This document shows, in pieces, positions 1-7,821 of a stretch of 15,622 nt of DNA. The DNA lies in NCBI GenBank assembly GCA_052031065.1, contig JBPEXY010000037.1, positions 1 to 15,622 on the forward strand, in the 5' to 3' direction. The position numbers and the translations under genes are program-made. The notes under the pieces were generated by a model. The model was given only the letters and a program-made list of their open reading frames with translations. It was not told the origin of the DNA and did no database searches. Numbering within the stretch: the first letter of the stretch is position 1; each line of letters begins with the position of its first letter. The stretch is from JBPEXY01 sp052031065 (lineage in GTDB: Bacteria; Pseudomonadota; Gammaproteobacteria; Immundisolibacterales; Immundisolibacteraceae).

Positions 1-122
1 CCGTGCTTGGTCGCCATCACCGTCGTTAACGCCGCCGTCAGCGTGGTCTTGCCATGATCCACGTGACCTATCGTTCCCACATTCACATGCGGCTTCGTTC
101 GCTCAAATTTTTCCTTGGACAT
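1..122 (-). CDS. tufA: Elongation factor Tu, N-terminal fragment cut by the window edge
   Basis: EF-Tu is the cytoplasmic GTPase that carries aminoacyl-tRNA to the ribosomal A site. Only the first 40 residues and part of the next codon are in the window; the gene continues beyond base 1. The start MSKEKFERTKPHVNVG is diagnostic, followed by the P-loop GHVDHGKT at residues 19-26. The ATG at 122-120 is preceded by an AAAGGTAA ribosome-binding site. It lies 58 bases downstream of the fusA stop with no terminator or convincing promoter between them, so it should be the next gene of the str operon (rpsL-rpsG-fusA-tufA). I call this copy tufA by position; the second copy, at the right edge, is next to tRNA-Trp. 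The two fragments cover opposite ends of the protein, so sequence identity between the copies cannot be judged here. Confidence 0.97.
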   Translation of the reverse strand, partial: MSKEKFERTKPHVNVGTIGHVDHGKTTLTAALTTVMATKH

Positions 123-180
123 GGCAGTTACCTTTTACTTCCAATAGCCGTTACAAGTTGGGAATAAACCCGTTTGTGAT

Positions 181-2268
181 TTACTTATTGATGACCTTTT
201 CGGCGACGCTGGAAGGCGCCTCCATGTACTTGTCGAAATCCATCGTGTAGGTGGCGCGGCCCTGGGTGGCCGAGCGCAGATCAGTCGCGTAACCGAACAT
301 CTCCGCCAGTGGCACTGTCGCTCGCACTGTTTTGCCAAGCGGTACATCTTCCATGCCTTCGATCATGCCGCGACGACGATTCAAATCGCCAACCACGTCA
401 CCCATGTTCTCTTCCGGACAGACCACCTCAACCTTCATTACCGGCTCAAGCAGCACCGGACTGGCGTTAAGAGCACCTTCCTTGAAGGCCATCGAACCGG
501 CTATCTTGAACGCCATCTCAGAGGAGTCGACATCATGGTAGGAGCCATCATAGAGCGCGACCTTCACATCCACGACTGGATAGCCAGCGATGACGCCATT
601 TTCCATCTGCTCCTGAATACCTTTATCGACCGAATTGATATATTCACGCGGCACCACACCACCAACGATTTCGTTGGAGAACTCATAGCCGGCACCGGGC
701 TCCTGCGGTTCGATGCGAAGATAGACATGACCATACTGGCCACGCCCGCCAGTCTGGCGAACGAATTTGCCTTCCTGCTCAATGGTCTGGCGAATGGTTT
801 CTCGGTAAGCAACCTGCGGTGCACCGACGTTCGCCTCGACACCGAATTCGCGCCGCATCCGGTCAACAATAATGTCGAGATGCAGTTCGCCCATGCCGGA
901 AATGATGGTCTGCGCTGACTCTTCGTCAGTATGAACCCGGAATGAAGGGTCCTCCTGCGCCAGCTTACCGAGCGCCAGGGACATTTTCTCCTGATCACTT
1001 TTTGTTTTCGGTTCAACCGCGACGGAAATAACCGGGTCAGGGAATTCCATGCGCTCGAGCGTAATCACTTTATCCAGCGCGCAAAGGGTATCGCCGGTAG
1101 TGACGTCCTTAAGACCAACGGCCGCTGCAATATCTCCGGCGCGAACCTCGCTGATCTCTTCCCGATTGTTAGAGTGCATCTGCAAAATACGACCGACGCG
1201 CATTTTGTTGTCTTTCACCGGGTTGAAAACCGACGAACCGGAACTGAGCACACCGGAATAGACCCGAAAAAAAGTCAGGGTACCGACAAAAGGATCAGTA
1301 GCAATTTTGAACGCCAACGCAGCAAAGGGCTCGTTATCGTCGGACTTACGCTCGCCTTCGCTCTCGTCCTCGTTGATACCTTTAATTGCAGGCACATCAA
1401 TGGGCGACGGCATGAACCGAATCACAGCGTCCAGCATCGACTGCACACCCTTGTTTTTAAAAGCTGTTCCAAGGGTAACGACCACCAGCTCGTTAGCCAG
1501 TGTGCGGGCGCGTAGGCCGCGAATAATATCCTCTGCTGACAGCTCCTCGGTTTCGAGATACTTCTCCATCAGCTCTTCGTCCGCCTCCGCGGCCGCCTCT
1601 ACCATGTTGGCACGCCACTCCTCGGCAAGATCCTGCAGTTCCGCGGGAATATCATTCTCGATGAACTGCATGCCCATATTTTCTTCTTCCCAGCGCACCG
1701 CCTTCATTTTGATCAGATCAATGATGCCCTCGAAATCTTTTTCCGCACCTATCGGCAGCTGGATCGGCACCGGATTGGCACCGAGACGATCCTTGATCTG
1801 GCCAACAACGCGCAGAAAATCAGCGCCATCGCGGTCCATTTTGTTAACAAACGCCATGCGTGGGACGCCATAACGATCCGCCTGGCGCCAGACCGTCTCG
1901 GACTGCGGCTCAACTCCCCCAACGGAACAGAACACCGCTACGGAACCATCAAGAACGCGCAGCGACCGCTCTACCTCGATAGTGAAATCAACGTGGCCGG
2001 GAGTATCAATGATGTTGATCCGGTGCTCGTCAAACTGGCGCTCCATGCCGCTCCAGAAACAGGTGGTCGCAGCAGAGGTTATGGTAATACCGCGCTCCTG
2101 CTCTTGCTCCATCCAGTCCATGGTCGCAGCACCATCATGAACTTCGCCGATTTTGTGGGATACACCGGTGTAGTAGAGGATACGCTCTGTAGTCGTCGTC
2201 TTTCCGGCATCGATATGCGCCATGATGCCGATATTCCGGTAACGCTCTATGGGTGTAGTACGGGCCAC
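181..2268 (-). CDS. fusA: Elongation factor G
   Basis: EF-G is the GTPase that drives translocation of tRNAs and mRNA on the ribosome and, with RRF, recycles ribosomes. The 695-residue protein is of usual length and complete. The G domain is visible: G1 AHIDAGKT at 17-24, the switch I RGITI segment at 59-63, G3 DTPGH at 88-92 and G4 NKMD at 142-145. Domains II to V follow without gaps, including the conserved GRGQYGHV stretch of domain IV and the C-terminal GYATDLRS segment. The first codon is GTG (2268-2266), followed by ARTTPIERYRNIGI, which matches the family N terminus; the upstream GAGA is only a weak ribosome-binding site. The gene follows rpsG after 62 bases and precedes tufA by 58. 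This is the canonical, growth-essential fusA rather than the fusA2 type, judging by operon position and near-colinearity with the E. coli protein. Confidence 0.98.
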   Translation of the reverse strand: MARTTPIERYRNIGIMAHIDAGKTTTTERILYYTGVSHKIGEVHDGAATMDWMEQEQERGITITSAATTCFWSGMERQFDEHRINIIDTPGHVDFTIEVERSLRVLDGSVAVFCSVGGVEPQSETVWRQADRYGVPRMAFVNKMDRDGADFLRVVGQIKDRLGANPVPIQLPIGAEKDFEGIIDLIKMKAVRWEEENMGMQFIENDIPAELQDLAEEWRANMVEAAAEADEELMEKYLETEELSAEDIIRGLRARTLANELVVVTLGTAFKNKGVQSMLDAVIRFMPSPIDVPAIKGINEDESEGERKSDDNEPFAALAFKIATDPFVGTLTFFRVYSGVLSSGSSVFNPVKDNKMRVGRILQMHSNNREEISEVRAGDIAAAVGLKDVTTGDTLCALDKVITLERMEFPDPVISVAVEPKTKSDQEKMSLALGKLAQEDPSFRVHTDEESAQTIISGMGELHLDIIVDRMRREFGVEANVGAPQVAYRETIRQTIEQEGKFVRQTGGRGQYGHVYLRIEPQEPGAGYEFSNEIVGGVVPREYINSVDKGIQEQMENGVIAGYPVVDVKVALYDGSYHDVDSSEMAFKIAGSMAFKEGALNASPVLLEPVMKVEVVCPEENMGDVVGDLNRRRGMIEGMEDVPLGKTVRATVPLAEMFGYATDLRSATQGRATYTMDFDKYMEAPSSVAEKVINK

Positions 2269-2330
2269 GGTACGAGTTCTCTATAGCAAGTGAGTTAAAT
2301 AAAAGCTGGATGGATTGAGACTTTCCGCGA

Positions 2331-2804
2331 CTACCAGCGGTAGTGTGAGAATGCCTTGTTTGCCTCAGCCATGCGGTGACCATCTTCCCGCTTTTTGACT
2401 GCCGCTCCGCGGTTTTCCACCGCGTCAGCTACTTCACCAGCAAGGCGCAACGCCATGGTTTTCTCACCACGTCTGCGCGCCGCGTCGATCAGCCAGCGCA
2501 TTGACAGCGCCCGCTGTCGGTCCGGCCGCACCTCGACCGGCACCTGGTAAGTAGCACCACCAACACGGCGAGACTTGACCTCCACCAACGGCGCTATGTT
2601 TTCGAGACTCTGCTTCATCAACGCCACAGGATCCTGACCCGGGTGCACTTCGGATAGCTTGTCGAGCGCTCCATAAACGATCCTTTCGGCTGCCGACTTC
2701 TTGCCGTCCACCATGATGACGTTCATCAGCTTTGCCAGGGTCTGATCTCCGTACTTTGGATCCGGCAAAATTTCCCGCTTTGCTGCTACTCTTCTTCTGG
2801 ACAT
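2331..2804 (-). CDS. rpsG: 30S ribosomal protein S7
   Basis: S7 is a primary 16S rRNA-binding protein that nucleates assembly of the 30S head and lies near the E-site tRNA. The 157-residue product starts MSRRRVAAKREILPDPKYGD and ends in FSHYRW, both typical, and the length matches the common short form (E. coli K-12 has a longer C-terminal tail). In E. coli S7 is also the translational repressor of the str operon, acting at the rpsL-rpsG spacer. Here that spacer is 163 bases and strongly structured, so a similar role is plausible but not shown. The ATG at 2804-2802 has only a weak AGG upstream, compatible with coupling to rpsL or control by mRNA structure. The stop is TAG. Confidence 0.98.
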   Translation of the reverse strand: MSRRRVAAKREILPDPKYGDQTLAKLMNVIMVDGKKSAAERIVYGALDKLSEVHPGQDPVALMKQSLENIAPLVEVKSRRVGGATYQVPVEVRPDRQRALSMRWLIDAARRRGEKTMALRLAGEVADAVENRGAAVKKREDGHRMAEANKAFSHYRW

Positions 2805-2850
2805 ACTGCTGGCCTGAACCGTGCTACTGATTAGTAGTAATTAGTAAATC

Positions 2851-2890
2851 TATAAAATAAAAGAGCCGCGACCGAGTCACGGCTCTTTTA
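2851..2890 (-). terminator. Intrinsic-terminator-like hairpin between rpsL and rpsG
   Basis: Reading the minus strand, a stem formed by 2880-2890 with 2858-2868 (11 pairs, core AGAGCCG/CGGCTCT) is extended past one mismatch by three more pairs around a three-base loop. It is followed by a broken T tract (TTTTATTTTATA, counting the end of the stem). This has the form of a Rho-independent terminator or attenuator oriented to stop transcription coming from rpsL before rpsG. In the other direction the T run is shorter. Because it sits inside what should be one operon, partial termination is more likely than a full stop. I saw no convincing sigma70 promoter between it and rpsG. Confidence 0.6.
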
Positions 2891-2903
2891 CTGCCTATTA
2901 AGC

Positions 2904-2957
2904 GGTCGACTCTGATCGACCCAATCCAACCCACCCGGCAGCTAACTATCGCTGCCG
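2904..2957 (-). promoter_or_regulatory. Two tandem hairpins in the rpsL-rpsG spacer
   Basis: Immediately after the rpsL stop the transcript can form a perfect 7-bp stem (CGGCAGC with GCTGCCG, 2936-2957, 8-nt loop) and then a perfect 6-bp stem (GGTCGA with TCGACC, 2904-2921, 6-nt loop). With the terminator-like hairpin beyond, three stems fill most of the 163-nt spacer. In E. coli the same spacer holds the S7-binding site that represses rpsG translation. Whether these stems form an S7 site is inference; I did not align them to the 16S rRNA target. Confidence 0.4.
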
Positions 2958-2967
2958 TCTCTCCCAA

Positions 2968-3342
2968 TCAGGATTTTGGGCGCTTAGTTCCGTACTTGGA
3001 ACGGCCCTGCTTGCGATCAGCAACACCTGATGTATCCAGAGCCCCGCGCACCGTGTGGTAACGCACGCCAGGCAAATCCTTCACTCGGCCGCCACGAATC
3101 AGAACCAGAGAGTGCTCCTGCAGGTTATGACCCTCGCCACCAATATAAGTGGTCACTTCATAGCCGTTGGTAAGGCGCACGCGCGCAACCTTACGCAGTG
3201 CCGAGTTAGGCTTCTTGGGCGTCGTCGTATAGACGCGCGTACAGACTCCGCGCTTCTGTGGAGAAGCCTCCAGAGCAGGAACATTCGATTTTTTTCGCGG
3301 CCGCATACGCGGCTTGCGCACCAGCTGATTGATGGTCGCCAT
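2968..3342 (-). CDS. rpsL: 30S ribosomal protein S12
   Basis: S12 sits at the decoding centre and controls translational accuracy. The 124-residue protein is of standard length, from MATINQLVRKPR to the basic KYGTKRPKS end. The PKKPNSALRK loop is at 42-51 and the RGGRVKDLPGVRYH loop follows at 83-96. Lys43 and Lys88 (counting the initiator Met) are both the streptomycin-sensitive wild-type residues, and Asp89 is the residue methylthiolated by RimO in E. coli. The ATG is preceded by AAGG about eleven bases upstream. It is the first gene of the str operon, about 66 nt downstream of the likely start of a strong promoter, and is followed by the structured spacer before rpsG. Confidence 0.99.
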   Translation of the reverse strand: MATINQLVRKPRMRPRKKSNVPALEASPQKRGVCTRVYTTTPKKPNSALRKVARVRLTNGYEVTTYIGGEGHNLQEHSLVLIRGGRVKDLPGVRYHTVRGALDTSGVADRKQGRSKYGTKRPKS

Positions 3343-3372
3343 CCAGCTCTCTACCTTAATAATTTAACTGCG

Positions 3373-3400
3373 GGCCCGCCTGTAAATCGGGTGGCGGTCC
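3373..3400 (-). promoter_or_regulatory. Hairpin in the rpsL 5' leader
   Basis: In the predicted rpsL leader the segment 3393-3400 pairs with 3373-3380 (GGACCGCC with GGCGGGCC, one internal mismatch) around a 12-nt loop. It lies between the inferred transcription start near 3409 and the ribosome-binding site near 3354. There is no T tract after it, so it is not a terminator. It may stabilise the leader or have no role. Confidence 0.35.
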
Positions 3401-3414
3401 GTGAGGGGTTGCGT

Positions 3415-3443
3415 AGTATATGGAGGAGGTTAATACCAGTCAA
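3415..3443 (-). promoter_or_regulatory. Sigma70 promoter of the str operon (rpsL-rpsG-fusA-tufA)
   Basis: On the minus strand TTGACT (3443-3438) and TATACT (3420-3415) are separated by exactly 17 bases; both hexamers are 5/6 to consensus. An AT-rich stretch (GTTAGTTAATTT) lies just upstream, resembling an UP element. The start point would be near 3409, in ACGCAAC, giving a leader of about 66 nt to the rpsL ATG. The promoter falls in the 138-bp rpoC-rpsL spacer, where a str promoter is expected. Confidence 0.8.
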
Positions 3444-3473
3444 GCCAAATTAACTAACCGGCATTAACCTGGC
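3444..3473 (-). other. Inverted repeat between the rpoC stop and the str promoter
   Basis: GCCAGGTTAA (3473-3464) and TTAATTTGGC (3453-3444) can form a 10-bp stem with two G-U pairs and a 10-nt loop in the rpoC 3' transcript. It ends one base-step before the -35 box of the str promoter and has no following T run. It could protect the rpoC mRNA end, act as a weak or Rho-assisted terminator, or be a DNA palindrome for a regulator. None of these is demonstrated. Confidence 0.3.
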
Positions 3474-3480
3474 CGTAGCT

Positions 3481-6400
3481 TCAAACCGCAGCGGCCTCAT
3501 CCCCGGAGTTATCGGCCGAAACATCTGCCTCGGCAGTATCTGATGGTTCCCCTTCAGCGACCGGTAGAGCCTCCCAGATATCTTCCACCGCTACTTCTTC
3601 CTGGGCTCGGCTTTCGCGGCGCTTGGTGTGGTAGGCAAAGCCTGTACCGGCAGGAATCAACCTGCCAACCACGACATTCTCCTTTAGCCCGCGTAATTCA
3701 TCCCGCTTACCGTTAACCGAAGCTTCGGTAAGTACGCGGGTCGTTTCCTGGAAGGACGCGGCCGATATAAACGACTCTGTCGCCAGGGATGCCTTGGTTA
3801 TTCCAAGCAGCTGATGCTCATACTCCGCCGGCTCTTTGTTCTCTTCCATTGCGGCATTGTTGATATCAGCAATTGCACCCCGATCAAGGTGCTCGCCTTT
3901 CAACAGATTGGTTTCACCGGGGTTGAGAACTTCGACCTTACGCATCATCTGTCGCAGGATCACTTCGATATGTTTATCGTTGATTTTCACGCCTTGCAGG
4001 CGATAAACCTCCTGCACTTCGTTGACCATGTAGTTAGTCAGGGCGTCAACTCCCAAGAGGCGAAGGATGTCGTGCGGAACCGGGGCTCCGTCAGCAATGA
4101 TTTCACCCTTCTGGATATGCTCACCATCAAACACGGTGACATGGTGATACTTGGGAATCAGAAAGGTGTGCTGCTCACGCTCTTCATCGGTGATGATGAG
4201 GCGAATCTTGCCCTTGGTCTCTTTACCAAAAGAGACAACGCCGGTTTTTTCCGCCATGATTGCCGGTTCTTTCGGCTTACGCGCCTCGAACAGGTCTGCC
4301 ACTCGTGGTAGACCCCCGGTAATGTCTCGGGTCTTGGAGGATTCCTGGGGGATTCTTGCCAGCACATCACCAACGCCGACTTCCTGCTTGTCGCTGACCG
4401 TAATCACTGCACCGGCAGGCAGGAAATACTGCGCCGGCAGATCGGTACCAGGAATGTTGATATCGCCGCCCTTGGCATCGACTAACTTCACCATCGGGCG
4501 CAAATCGCGGCCCGCTGCACCACGCTGTTTCGGATCAGTGACGACAATATTGGCCAGCCCGGTTGATTCGTCAACCTCACTGACCGTCGTCAGCCCATCA
4601 ACTACGTCGATCAGATGCACAAAACCGGCCATTTCACTGACTACAGGATGGGTATGCGGGTCCCAACTGGCCACTACTTCCCCAGCCGTAACTTCTGCCT
4701 GATCTGGTTTCGCCAGCATGGCACCATAAGGAATCTTGTGCCGCTCTCGCTCGCGTCCCTGGGGATCGAGCACCACCACCTCACCTGAACGTGACACACT
4801 CACCTGATGGCCATCGGCATGCTGCACGGTTTTGACGTTGTCGAGTTGAATGGTGCCGTCGATATTCGGCTGGACGTTATTGGTCGATACACTTCGGGAA
4901 ACTGCACCACCGACGTGAAAGGTACGCATAGTCAGCTGAGTGCCGGGCTCACCAATTGACTGAGCAGCAATAACGCCGACCGCTTCACCTACGTTGACTC
5001 GATGTCCACGTGCCAGGTCGCGGCCATAACATGCAGCACAGACACCAAAACGAGCGTCACAATGGATCACCGAGCGAACGGTCACCGCATCAATGCTGTT
5101 TTCTTCTAGCAGGTCGACCGCAGCCTCATCAAGCATAGCGCCCCGCTCCAGCACGATCTGATTCTCGCCGCCGGTCACATCCTCAGCCAGAATCCTGCCG
5201 AGAACCCGGTCGCGTAACGGCTCGATCACATCGCCACCGGCAACCACAGCTGCCACCGGCAGGCCAGTCTCTGTGCCGCAATCTTCTTCGGTGATTACCA
5301 GATCCTGAGCAACGTCAACAAGGCGGCGCGTCAGATAACCGGAGTTGGCTGTTTTCAGTGCCGTATCGGCGAGCCCCTTTCGCGCCCCGTGAGTAGAGAT
5401 GAAGTACTGTAAAACGTCGAGCCCCTCGCGGAAATTGGCGGTGATCGGCGTTTCTATAATCGAACCATCGGGTTTGGCCATCAGGCCACGCATACCGGCG
5501 AGCTGACGAATCTGGGCGGCACTACCACGAGCGCCCGAGTCAGCCATCATATAAATGGAGTTAAAAGAATCCTGCTCAACCTGTTCACCACCTGCAGCCA
5601 CGACTGTTTCGGTTTTGAGCTGGCTCATCATCGCATCGGCGACTTCTTCGTTGGCGTGTGACCAGATATCAACAACCTTGTTGTAGCGCTCGCCATCAGT
5701 TACCAGACCCGACGCGTACTGATGGGCAATCTCTTTCACCTCGTTCTCGGCAACGCCGAGGATATCCTGCTTCGATTCCGGGGTGACCATGTCATCGACA
5801 CAGATGGAGGTGCCCGACCGTGTAGCAAACTGGTAACCCGTGTACATCAGCTGATCGGCGAATATCACCGTCGCCTTCAGACCGATGATGCGATAGCAGA
5901 AATTGATTAGTGCCGAGATCGATTTTTTGTTTAGGGTCTGGTCGATCATCTCGAAAGGCATACCGTCGGGTAGCACCTGCGACAATAACGCACGTCCAAC
6001 GGTGGTATCGCGTAACGTGGTGACCTCTTCGACTTCACCATCACTGTTGGCGAGCCGTTCGGTAATGCGCACCTTCACCCGGGCGTGCAGATCGACAGCG
6101 CCAGCATCATAGGCGTGGCGAGCTTCGACAACACTGGAAAACATCTTGCCGGTACCGCGCGCTTCAGCTTTCTCACGCGACATGTAGTAAAGGCCAAGGA
6201 CAACATCCTGCGTCGGCACGATGATCGGTTCACCGTTGGCGGGCGATAGAATGTTGTTGGAAGACATCATCAGGGTCCGCGCTTCCAGCTGCGACTCCAG
6301 GGTCAACGGCACATGCACCGCCATCTGATCACCATCAAAGTCAGCATTAAACGCGGTACAGACCAATGGATGAAGCTGGATCGCTTTGCCTTCCACAAGC

Positions 6401-7719
6401 AGAGGTTCAAACGCCTGAATGCCCAGCCGATGCAGGGTCGGCGCACGATTGAGCAGCACCGGATGTTCACGGATAACCTCTTCAAGAACGTCCCAGACTT
6501 CTGCGCCGGCACGCTCGACCATTTTCTTGGCGGCTTTGATGGTAGTCGCCAGCCCCCTCGCTTCCAACTTGCCGAAAACAAAAGGTTTGAAGAGCTCCAG
6601 CGCCATTTTCTTTGGCAAACCACACTGATGCAGCTTCAACTGCGGCCCGACAACGATCACAGAACGGCCTGAATAGTCGACGCGCTTCCCGAGCAGGTTT
6701 TGCCGGAAACGACCCTGCTTGCCCTTAATCATGTCTGCCAGGGACTTTAGCGGCCGGCGGTTGGTACCCGTAATGGCTCGTCCCCGACGACCATTATCAA
6801 GCAGCGCATCGACCGACTCCTGCAGCATGCGCTTTTCGTTGCGCACGATGATGTCAGGGGCATTAAGGTCGAGGAGCCTTTTCAGTCGGTTATTGCGGTT
6901 GATGACGCGCCGATAGAGATCATTAAGGTCTGACGTAGCGAAACGGCCACCGTCGAGCGGGACCAATGGCCGCAATTCCGGCGGCAGAACTGGCAACACA
7001 GTGAGAATCATCCACTCAGGGCGGTTGCCCGATTCGATAAACCCTTCTATAAGCTTCAGTCGCTTGACCAGTTTTTTGTATTTGGTCTCGGAACCGGTCT
7101 CGGCAATTTCTTCGCGCAGCTGCTCAACCTCAGCAGCAAGATCCACCTGTGCCAGCAATTCGCGAACTGCCTCCGCACCCATGGCGGCGACGAACTCATC
7201 GCCGTACTGCTCACGCGCTTCCAGGTATTCATCATCGGTGAGTAACTGGCCCGGCTCCAGGGGGGTCATGCCAGGTTCAGTGACGACATAAGCTTCGAAA
7301 TAGAGAATTCGCTCCAGCTCCCCAAGGCCCATATCAAGGATCATACCCATCCTTGAAGGCAACGATTTCAGAAACCAGATGTGGGCAGTCGGACAGGCCA
7401 GTTCCAGGTGGCCCATGCGCTCGCGGCGAGTCTTGGCGAGGGTCACTTCGACACCACATTTTTCGCAGATCACACCGCGATGTTTGAGCCGCTTATACTT
7501 ACCACACAGGCATTCGTAATCCTTGATGGGTCCAAAGATCTTGGCACAGAACAGTCCGTCGCGCTCGGGTTTGAAGGTCCGATAATTGATGGTCTCGGGC
7601 TTTTTCACTTCACCCCAGGACCAGGAACGGATCTTCTCCGGGGATGCCAGTGCGATTCGAAATGCATCAAACTCCTGATTCTGATAATTCTGCTGCATCA
7701 AGTTGAGAAATTCTTTCAC
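3481..7719 (-). CDS. rpoC: DNA-directed RNA polymerase subunit beta'
   Basis: Beta' carries the catalytic Mg2+ site of RNA polymerase. I choose the GTG at 7719-7717, giving 1412 residues beginning (M)KEFLNLMQQ. It has a GGGGG ribosome-binding site eight bases upstream, E. coli rpoC also starts with GTG-Lys, and this start places the first zinc-site cysteines at 70, 72, 85 and 88, as in E. coli. An ATG five codons upstream (7734) lacks a ribosome-binding site. The catalytic motif NADFDGD is present near residue 460. The second zinc site is seen as the Cys of EEDCGTETG plus the cluster CDARFGVCAAC. The trigger-loop region GEPGTQLTMRTFHVGG is intact. The C terminus is acidic and Ala-rich (ending GDEAAAV), a variable tail. 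The gene follows rpoB, with a 102-base spacer, and ends 138 bases before rpsL without a clear intrinsic terminator. Confidence 0.97.
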   Translation of the reverse strand: MKEFLNLMQQNYQNQEFDAFRIALASPEKIRSWSWGEVKKPETINYRTFKPERDGLFCAKIFGPIKDYECLCGKYKRLKHRGVICEKCGVEVTLAKTRRERMGHLELACPTAHIWFLKSLPSRMGMILDMGLGELERILYFEAYVVTEPGMTPLEPGQLLTDDEYLEAREQYGDEFVAAMGAEAVRELLAQVDLAAEVEQLREEIAETGSETKYKKLVKRLKLIEGFIESGNRPEWMILTVLPVLPPELRPLVPLDGGRFATSDLNDLYRRVINRNNRLKRLLDLNAPDIIVRNEKRMLQESVDALLDNGRRGRAITGTNRRPLKSLADMIKGKQGRFRQNLLGKRVDYSGRSVIVVGPQLKLHQCGLPKKMALELFKPFVFGKLEARGLATTIKAAKKMVERAGAEVWDVLEEVIREHPVLLNRAPTLHRLGIQAFEPLLVEGKAIQLHPLVCTAFNADFDGDQMAVHVPLTLESQLEARTLMMSSNNILSPANGEPIIVPTQDVVLGLYYMSREKAEARGTGKMFSSVVEARHAYDAGAVDLHARVKVRITERLANSDGEVEEVTTLRDTTVGRALLSQVLPDGMPFEMIDQTLNKKSISALINFCYRIIGLKATVIFADQLMYTGYQFATRSGTSICVDDMVTPESKQDILGVAENEVKEIAHQYASGLVTDGERYNKVVDIWSHANEEVADAMMSQLKTETVVAAGGEQVEQDSFNSIYMMADSGARGSAAQIRQLAGMRGLMAKPDGSIIETPITANFREGLDVLQYFISTHGARKGLADTALKTANSGYLTRRLVDVAQDLVITEEDCGTETGLPVAAVVAGGDVIEPLRDRVLGRILAEDVTGGENQIVLERGAMLDEAAVDLLEENSIDAVTVRSVIHCDARFGVCAACYGRDLARGHRVNVGEAVGVIAAQSIGEPGTQLTMRTFHVGGAVSRSVSTNNVQPNIDGTIQLDNVKTVQHADGHQVSVSRSGEVVVLDPQGRERERHKIPYGAMLAKPDQAEVTAGEVVASWDPHTHPVVSEMAGFVHLIDVVDGLTTVSEVDESTGLANIVVTDPKQRGAAGRDLRPMVKLVDAKGGDINIPGTDLPAQYFLPAGAVITVSDKQEVGVGDVLARIPQESSKTRDITGGLPRVADLFEARKPKEPAIMAEKTGVVSFGKETKGKIRLIITDEEREQHTFLIPKYHHVTVFDGEHIQKGEIIADGAPVPHDILRLLGVDALTNYMVNEVQEVYRLQGVKINDKHIEVILRQMMRKVEVLNPGETNLLKGEHLDRGAIADINNAAMEENKEPAEYEHQLLGITKASLATESFISAASFQETTRVLTEASVNGKRDELRGLKENVVVGRLIPAGTGFAYHTKRRESRAQEEVAVEDIWEALPVAEGEPSDTAEADVSADNSGDEAAAV

Positions 7720-7727
7720 GCAACTAA

Positions 7728-7732
7728 CCCCC
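7728..7732 (-). promoter_or_regulatory. Ribosome-binding site supporting the GTG start of rpoC
   Basis: The GGGGG run (followed by TTAG) lies eight bases before the GTG at 7719 and includes the G of the competing upstream ATG at 7734. That ATG has no purine-rich motif at proper distance, so the GTG is preferred. Confidence 0.6.
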
Positions 7733-7786
7733 ATAGATTTAACAGCCTGCGGGTTTCACCCTCTGGCCGGTCTTGCTGAAACTGAT

Positions 7787-7820
7787 CGCCGGTTACCAAG
7801 GTTCCCGGCGTATCGGAACC
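7787..7820 (-). other. Overlapping alternative stems in the rpoB-rpoC spacer
   Basis: Directly after the rpoB stop the RNA can form GGTTCC/GGAACC (7820-7815 with 7805-7800) or CGCCGG/CCGGCG (7810-7805 with 7792-7787). The two share bases and exclude each other. No T tract follows either, so they are not terminators. A role in mRNA processing or in setting the rpoB to rpoC ratio is speculation. Confidence 0.25.
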
Positions 7821-7821
7821 A

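Noticed and set aside
1307..1873. 188-codon plus-strand open frame inside fusA.
   Set aside because: Low-complexity serine-rich product fully inside a clear EF-G gene; codon-bias artefact.
2135..2383. 82-codon minus-strand frame bridging rpsG and fusA.
   Set aside because: Out of frame with both real genes and crosses the end of rpsG and the start of fusA.
3814..4702. Two overlapping long plus-strand open frames (165 and 183 codons) antisense to rpoC.
   Set aside because: They lie wholly within conserved rpoC coding sequence, have no ribosome-binding context and no recognisable domain.
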